From Cyanobium sp. CZS48M (GTDB taxonomy: Bacteria > Cyanobacteriota > Cyanobacteriia > PCC-6307 > Cyanobiaceae), in NCBI GenBank assembly GCA_030373145.1, contig JAUCZK010000007.1:49400-113399 (forward strand): a stretch of 64,000 nucleotides of DNA. Reading direction: 5' to 3'. The stretch's first letter is position 1, and each line of letters starts with the position of its first letter. The position numbers and the translations under genes were made by a program. Of this stretch, positions 59,935 to 64,000 are shown one piece after another. The notes beneath the pieces were generated by a model, which searched no databases, had not been told where the DNA came from, and was given only the letters and a program-made list of their open reading frames with translations.

Positions 59935-60480
59935 TCAGGTCGCCGGGCCTCGTAGGGGTGCTTTGTGCTCCGGTGGGCACCGGCGCCTGTCCGAGACGCG
60001 GTCATGTCGAATCGGAAGGTGGACCCACATGACGGTGGGAAGTTCAAACTCCCGGGCCAGGCGAGCCACAGTGGCGGCTACTTCTTGAACGGTGGGCGTC
60101 GTGCAGGTGCCCAAGGGGGAGGGCTCCTCGACAAGGTCTGTCTCGGAGGGGAAGAAGACGGAGTCGGAATTCAAGGCCGACCGATCGTTCAGCAAGCCTT
60201 GGTCACGACCCGAATCGACTGTGTCATCCGGATCAGGGATGCCCTGCTCAGCGATCGGCCGGAGCTGCAGCCCTGTGGGGGTCACCTGCAGGTTGACCTC
60301 AGCACCCTCGAAGGCATGCAGCTGATTCAGGTCGCCAAAGCAACTGCTGAAGGCCTGAGCGGAGAGAGTCTTCCCCTGAGGATGGATCAGCGTCACATCG
60401 GCATAGGGATCACCTGTAGCTGAGACGCCGAATGCTTCGACCTTGTGCAGCAAACAACGGGTCGGCTGGGGCTCAGACAT
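59935..60480 (-). CDS. Hypothetical island protein
   Basis: A 181-residue protein starting at ATG 60480. Residues about 5-75 alternate as beta strands (CLLHKVEAFGV, YADVTLIHPQGKTLSAQAF, EGAEVNLQVTPTGLQLRPI), which could be an OB- or beta-barrel fold; this is inference. The middle is acidic and probably disordered. The end is basic and His/Arg rich. It runs convergent to the Rad52-type gene, 21 bp between stops. No family recognised. Confidence 0.6.
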   Translation of the reverse strand: MSEPQPTRCLLHKVEAFGVSATGDPYADVTLIHPQGKTLSAQAFSSCFGDLNQLHAFEGAEVNLQVTPTGLQLRPIAEQGIPDPDDTVDSGRDQGLLNDRSALNSDSVFFPSETDLVEEPSPLGTCTTPTVQEVAATVARLAREFELPTVMWVHLPIRHDRVSDRRRCPPEHKAPLRGPAT

Positions 60481-61347
60481 CACCGCCACCCCCTTTCTGA
60501 AGCAGCCGAGCGCAGTCCAGACGCGCTGGGGCAGCGTTCCAAGCCAGCCACTGGACACATCGAGCAGCTCGATGCAGGAACTGTCAAGGCGCCATAGGCC
60601 ATTGACGAGTTGTGTACGCCGGACTCGCTGTCCGGCTTCTGATGAGTCACCATGAGGCAGCTCTTGACGAAGGAGCACCCCTCAAGGGTTGGCTCAGGGA
60701 GGTAGTAGCCCCTGGGCCTTTCCTTTTGGAAAAACCCAGGGCTCCCTGCCCGGAAGACCGAGTGGAGCCAGTCCCTGTCGGGGTGAAGACAGTTTGGCAG
60801 CACCACTGGGGGGTGCAAGGAGGCACTACCACCACCAGTGGTGGAAGGCTAGTGATTAATGCGAAATGTTGCAGAAATTTGGTGGATGTGCTTAGAATCG
60901 CCCCTCGTGGTTGCGTGTTGCGAGAGTTCATAAGGCTGGGCACCACGGGCCCGTGTAACCCAAAATACCCCCAAAACCCGAGATCCATTGCAGCGCAAGG
61001 AATCTCAAAATTGTCCAGTTAGACCAGCCTTGCGACGTTGTGACGATCCGGAAACTGTCTGCGTGGCTGTCGGAGCTCGCATGTTGCTTCCCCGTCGACG
61101 TCGTTTCAATGCAGGAGCTGCATCGATTCGCCCGTTGGGCGCAGTCCAAAAAGTAGATCGGGCTCCTAACGAGAAGGCATCGGATTGATGGATTGCAGGG
61201 CCATGGCGCTGGCGATTACGCCACCCGGCCTGCCCCGGCTTGCGCACCGCGCAAGGGCTGACGCGAGTCGCTGCGCTGCGCTTCGCGCCCCTTGCGCGGC
61301 GCTGGCGGCGCCGGGGCTCAACGGCGGTGTCGTTCGCCAGCACAGCC
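60481..61347. other. Gene-free island stretch, about 870 bp
   Basis: No gene I can support. It contains an imperfect hairpin AGCCCCTGGG...CCCAGGGCT (60707-60743) just after paired TAG TAG codons, a palindrome CCACCAGTGGTGG near 60832-60844, a TTGCAG-18-TAGAAT promoter-like pair (60869-60898), a locally AT-richer part around 60850-61015, and a perfect hairpin CTTGCGC-ACC-GCGCAAG (61239-61255). Confidence 0.55.
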
Positions 61348-61560
61348 ATGGCCGCCACTCCTCTCAGCCGCACCTGCCCGATCCGCATCGTCTCGGTGCA
61401 TCTCCTTGGGGCTGCCGGTGAGCTTCTGAGGGTGCTCTTCCTCGATCGCGAGGGGCACATCTCAGCAGCGCCGCACTACGTGCCCCGCGATCAGGCGCTG
61501 ATCCTGGCCGCCAATCAGCAGCGGGTGCTCGGGCCTCAGGCCGAGGTGCGGGTGCTCTGA
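61348..61560 (+). CDS. Small ORF of unknown function
   Basis: A 70-residue frame starting at ATG 61348. Its beta-rich middle (PIRIVSVHLLGAAGELLRVL) and the segment PHYVPRDQALILAANQQRVL look protein-like, unlike the shadow frames nearby. No family recognised. It lies about 100 bp before the large hairpin at 61661. Confidence 0.45.
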   Translation: MAATPLSRTCPIRIVSVHLLGAAGELLRVLFLDREGHISAAPHYVPRDQALILAANQQRVLGPQAEVRVL

Positions 61561-61660
61561 AGCCCGAGCCCAGCCGCTCATTCATCGCCCGGCGGTTCAG
61601 GCCGCCGGGCTCTTCTGCGCCTGGAACTGGGGATGGCTGCCGCGCAAGCCTCTTCACGGT

Positions 61661-61720
61661 GCGGGGCGGCGTCAAGGATCGGGGCCATGCCCGCTGCGCG
61701 GGTCCTTGACACCGCCCCGC
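61661..61720. repeat. Large nested hairpin (18-bp arms, inner TGC-loop stem)
   Basis: Left arm GCGGGGCGGCGTCAAGGA (61661-61678) and right arm TCCTTGACACCGCCCCGC (61703-61720) pair at 17 of 18 positions. Between them an inner stem CCCGC-TGC-GCGGG (61690-61702) stacks on the right arm, leaving an 11-nt one-sided bulge (61679-61689). There is no T run, so this is not an ordinary terminator. Confidence 0.75.
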
Positions 61721-61858
61721 CTGGGAATCGGGTCCTGCGCTGGATCCACCGTGGCCACGCTTTCCGCTTCCGCTCACGCTTCCGTTCACGTCCACACCGC
61801 CCGTCGGCTCCACTTCGCCGCATGCAGCGATGGCTTGCTGCTCTGCCTCAATCAAGAA

Positions 61859-62891
61859 CTTGATTAGGTAGCTAGCTCCGCACTCCTCAAGATGCGTTCC
61901 GGCCGAGCGCCGCAGCTGCAGATGGCATGAACCACCCGCTCGGTCATCGTTGCCAAGTTGAAGCGCCGGTTGAAGCGGTAATTGAAGGCACCCAGGTAGC
62001 GATCGGCGTACTTATCGAATTTCAGGGCATGGAAGGTGCCGCTGAAGCTGGTTTTCAAGTTGCTGAGCACCGTGTTGATCCAGCGGAATTCCGGCAGTTC
62101 ATTGGGATGGCGTCCGTTCACGACCACAGCTTGATGCAGGCAACCGACTTCTGTCACGGCGCGGAAGCAGGCAAGCCCATCTGAGATCACTTCACATCCT
62201 ATCGACAGTGAATCCTGTGCCCAGTCAGCGATGGCGGCAAATGAGAACGTGGCCACGGTAGAAAGCTTCACGTACCTGGGGTGGCCCGCATCATCGAGTG
62301 AGACGGCCGCGACGATCGACACCTTGTTCTCTGATCCACGACCAGGCTTGCCACCACAGCGTTCTCCGCCAAGGTAGGCATCATCTACCTGTACCTTTCC
62401 CCGCAGGACATAGGCCCCATCCCGCTCCTTCATCGCCTGCATGATCTTGTTGTGAACCAGCCATGCCGTGCGGTAGTTCACGCCGAGATGGCGCCTCAGA
62501 GCGAGTGAAGAGATGCCAGTCTTGGCCTGGCCCACCAGGTAGAAAGCGAGGAACCAGGTGGTCAGCGGCAACTTGGTCGCCTCCAGGATGGTGCCGGCGG
62601 TGAGGGTGGCCTGATGGCGGCAGCTACGGCATTGATAGCGCTTGTGGCGCCTGCCATGGATCAGCCCGTACTCCTTGCACTCACAGCGGGGGCAACGGAA
62701 ACCATCAGGCCAGCGCGCCTGCTCCAGGGCGGCCTCGCAATTCTCCTCGGTGCCGTAGAGATCGATGAACTTGGGCAGCGACAGACCTGCCTGGAACTGA
62801 ATCCGACTCATGGCCATGGCGAGCGAACTTGGTACATACGTACCAGCTTAGACAGGAAGGACCTGCTGACGGAGCTTGCTACCTAATCAAG
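61859..62891 (-). mobile_element. Complete IS1595-family insertion sequence, 1033 bp
   Basis: Terminal inverted repeats CTTGATTAGGTAGCTAGCTCCG (61859-61880) and its complement with one change (62870-62891), 21 of 22 identical. An 8-bp direct target duplication ATCAAGAA flanks it at 61851-61858 and 62892-62899, the duplication size of this family. One transposase gene fills the element. The perfect duplication, intact ends and intact gene indicate a recent, probably still functional insertion. Confidence 0.95.
61864..62817 (-). CDS. IS1595-family transposase
   Basis: A 317-residue transposase. The N-terminal zinc ribbon has CPRC and CRSC near residues 42-70, followed by the ISXO2-like DDE domain: VDDAYLGGERCGGKPG near 142, VISDGLACF near 213 and the conserved HPNELPEFRWINTVLSNLK near 236-255. 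ATG 62817; ATG 62811 is two codons on. A TGGTAC/GTACCA palindrome lies just upstream at 62830-62845, inside the element. Confidence 0.93.
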   Translation of the reverse strand: MAMSRIQFQAGLSLPKFIDLYGTEENCEAALEQARWPDGFRCPRCECKEYGLIHGRRHKRYQCRSCRHQATLTAGTILEATKLPLTTWFLAFYLVGQAKTGISSLALRRHLGVNYRTAWLVHNKIMQAMKERDGAYVLRGKVQVDDAYLGGERCGGKPGRGSENKVSIVAAVSLDDAGHPRYVKLSTVATFSFAAIADWAQDSLSIGCEVISDGLACFRAVTEVGCLHQAVVVNGRHPNELPEFRWINTVLSNLKTSFSGTFHALKFDKYADRYLGAFNYRFNRRFNLATMTERVVHAICSCGARPERILRSAELAT

Positions 62892-63064
62892 ATCAAGAAT
62901 GCTGGGGCAGGGGTCTGATCCGCCTTGCTGGGCTCCTGGATGATCTCCTCACGGAGCGCCAGGCCGAGCAGCCTGAGCCGCCAGTTGATCCGGAGCTGGA
63001 GGCGCTGCTGCCCTTCTGAGGGCTGGGGGCTGCGGCCCCCCTTTTCAGTGGACATCGCCAGGCC

Positions 63065-63151
63065 GTGCAGCAGCCCAAGTGGATCCAGTGGCTGCGGGAG
63101 GATCTGCAGGGGCAGCAACCTAAGGGGGATCCCCTCCGTTTCCATGGCTGA
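63065..63151 (+). CDS. Very short ORF coupled to the next gene (weak)
   Basis: A 28-codon frame from GTG 63065, rich in Gln/Trp (PKWIQWLREDLQGQQPKGD), ending in TGA at 63149-63151, which overlaps the ATG 63144 of the next gene. It may be a leader or the end of a longer decayed gene. Low support. Confidence 0.28.
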   Translation: MQQPKWIQWLREDLQGQQPKGDPLRFHG

Positions 63152-63527
63152 GCCCACGGTTCCAGCACTGCCTGCCATGTCCGTCTCGTTTCGGGAGGAG
63201 GACGTGGATCTCATGCGGCTGCCGGAGGACAGCCGCGATATCGAGTCCCAGGCCTTTGTGGATGCGGTGTTTGCGCTGTATCAGGAGCCGTATGAGGGGA
63301 TGGAGGGCAGCTTCTCCTGCTCCTACACCGAGGGCCTGTTTGAAATCAGCTGGACACCCCTGGGCGATCCCGGCACCGAACTGATGCAGGTCCGTGAGCT
63401 GCTGGAAGACGGCCGCCATGAGGAGGCCATCCCTCTGCTGGAGCAGCTGTTGGAGCGTGAACCCGACAACCTGGAAGCGCTCCACGTGCTGACGATGGTG
63501 CTGAGCGGCTACCGGCTGCTCAACTGA
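63144..63527 (+). CDS. TPR-like small protein
   Basis: A 127-residue acidic protein starting at ATG 63144 (ATG 63177 is possible). Residues about 20-70 hold aromatic-rich segments (FALYQEPYEGMEGSFSCSY, EGLFEISWTPLGDPG); residues about 80-120 look like one TPR hairpin (LLEDGRHEEAIPLLEQLL, EPDNLEALHVL). No family named. Its stop overlaps the stop of the decayed minus-strand gene. Confidence 0.6.
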   Translation: MAEPTVPALPAMSVSFREEDVDLMRLPEDSRDIESQAFVDAVFALYQEPYEGMEGSFSCSYTEGLFEISWTPLGDPGTELMQVRELLEDGRHEEAIPLLEQLLEREPDNLEALHVLTMVLSGYRLLN

Positions 63528-63776
63528 GCCCCACGTACACCGGCTGAAACCACTGCATCCGGCGGCTCTGACGCTTCTCGCCATGCAGCACTGTGTGCCA
63601 ATGGCCCCGCCGCCAGTGGGGCCGGTGGGAGGTGTTGCTGCCTCCGCCTCCGGCAGCAGTTCCTGATCCAGCCGCCCTGGGGGGGGCGATCAAGGCGAAA
63701 ATCCTTGCCGATCCACACCGGCCCCTGGGGTCTCACGGCGCCGGTGTCGTCCGCACCGCCAGCCGAGAAGCCCTTA
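63520..63776 (-). pseudogene. Decayed gene: frameshifted and truncated HWRRGHW-type protein
   Basis: On the minus strand the C-terminal frame reads SHRPHWRRGHWHTVLHGEKR, then RMQWFQPVYVGLS and a stop at 63520-63522. The RPHWRRGHW...W..PV.V pattern is the end of a widespread mobile-element protein family. Upstream, the sensible frame is one base off and contains VRPQGPVWIGKDFRLDRPP. Both join if one base of the eight-G run (63679-63686; C8 on the coding strand) is removed. The 5' end is missing where the IS5-type sequence begins, about 63776 (an estimate). Confidence 0.6.
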
Positions 63777-63834
63777 GGAGTTCGCTGAAAAACCCCGCCG
63801 CCTCTGCGAAAATGGGGCAACTGCACCAGTAGTG

Positions 63835-64000
63835 ATGCGAGGCCAACAGGAGCGCAGCGGCTCCTTGTTCTCCTACGTCTCGATTGAGGAGCGGATCCCG
63901 AGCAGCCATCCGCTACGGCGGATCCGCAAGCTGGCGGACCAGGCTCTTGATCGGCTCAATCCCACTTTCTGCAGGCTGTACGCCTCAGAAGGACGACCAT
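63835..64000 (+). CDS. IS5-type transposase, N-terminal part (cut by window edge)
   Basis: From ATG 63835 the frame stays open to the window end, 55 codons. SGSLFSYVSIEERIPSSHPL, then RRIRKLADQALDRLN and a final ASEGRP, is the N-terminal DUF772/InsH domain of IS5-family transposases. The left end of the element may lie near GGAGTTCGCTGAAAAACCCC (about 63778-63797), but the right end is outside the window, so repeats cannot be checked. GTG 63832 directly upstream is another start. Confidence 0.8.
   Translation, partial: MRGQQERSGSLFSYVSIEERIPSSHPLRRIRKLADQALDRLNPTFCRLYASEGRP

Larger units (their letters stand above)
61751..63019 (+). pseudogene. 75-codon ORF split by the IS1595 element
   Basis: Codons 1-36 run from GTG 61751 to 61858, where the IS begins at a codon boundary. 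Codons 37-75 run from 62900 to the TGA at 63017-63019. Removing the IS and one target copy restores one frame. The joined product starts MATLSASAHASVHVHTARRL, has HFAACSDGLLLCLNQEC across the insertion point (three cysteines), a LIRLAGLLDDLLTERQ helix and a Glu/Pro end finishing ALLPF. The N-terminal codons include a 12-bp tandem repeat (61767-61790). No family recognised; GTG is the first plausible start. Confidence 0.65.

Noticed and set aside
60612..61022. A 136-codon + strand frame in the island
   Set aside because: No domain, composition changes along its length, and it crosses the hairpin and the AT-richer tract; not supported as a gene.
61185..61421. 78-codon + strand frame just before the small ORF at 61348
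   Set aside because: Ala/Arg/Cys-rich, carries the CTTGCGC hairpin and overlaps the more protein-like frame at 61348-61560.
61767..61790. 12-bp tandem repeat CTTCCG(C/T)TCACG as a regulatory iteron
   Set aside because: It lies within the first codons of the IS-split ORF and has only two copies; it is more simply part of a low-complexity N-terminus.

Overview
The window is high-GC cyanobacterial chromosome, most likely from a picocyanobacterium of the Cyanobium / Synechococcus group. The order dnaN - PRC-barrel protein - purL - purF - gyrA-like - TPR - queG - membrane protein - DUF502 - nusB - ftsY - PP2C phosphatase - argH - dus, followed by grpE - dnaJ - tusA-like - rsgA - ybaB - murB - murC - gap2 - thiL - cyclophilin - efp - accB - pdxA - epimerase - HNH, is the order I know from the first genes of marine Synechococcus and Prochlorococcus chromosomes. 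Cyanobacterium-only families (DUF3134, DUF6554, DUF1400 hydrolases, CYP38/TLP40-type cyclophilin) and scattered HIP1 octamers (GCGATCGC, for example at 8157, 27628 and 52029) agree with this. No species can be named.

Layout. 1-14.8 kb holds envelope and repair genes (mraY, an LCP protein, uvrA, recN, a UbiB/ABC1 kinase), purT and thrC, ending in a strong terminator. 14.8-15.28 kb is a gene-free stretch with several DnaA-box-like 9-mers just upstream of dnaN, and is the best candidate for the chromosomal origin. 15.3-33.5 kb is the conserved run of replication, purine, translation-targeting and arginine genes. At 33.5-39 kb an HI0933-type flavoprotein and a pilB-pilT-pilC type IV pilus operon sit between dusA and grpE. 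39-52 kb continues the conserved run (chaperones, ribosome GTPase, murB/murC, gap2, thiL, efp, accB, pdxA). 52-56.8 kb holds an HNH nuclease divergent from a SMARCAL1-like SNF2 helicase, then small lipoprotein, membrane and coiled-coil genes.

From about 56.82 kb to the right edge the character changes to a genomic island. Its left border is a 3' fragment of a tRNA-Gly(CCC) gene without its 5' half, oriented as a displaced attachment-site remnant. Inside is a phage-type recombination cassette on the + strand: a DUF2493/SLOG protein, a Gp157-family protein and a Rad52-family annealing protein. After it come an unknown minus-strand gene, long non-coding tracts with GC-rich hairpins, small orphan ORFs, and a complete IS1595-family insertion sequence (22-bp terminal inverted repeats, perfect 8-bp target duplication). 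That IS has split a 75-codon ORF, which is restored in frame if the IS and one target copy are removed. The right end has a TPR-like small protein, a decayed minus-strand gene with a frameshift at a run of eight C, and the start of an IS5-type transposase cut by the window edge. No integrase is visible, so if this is an integrated element its recombinase lies beyond position 64000 or is lost.

The core genes are ordinary housekeeping. The points worth a second look are the origin candidate and the island: its tRNA border, the SLOG-Gp157-Rad52 cassette, the nested hairpin at 61.7 kb, the IS-split gene and the C8 frameshift.
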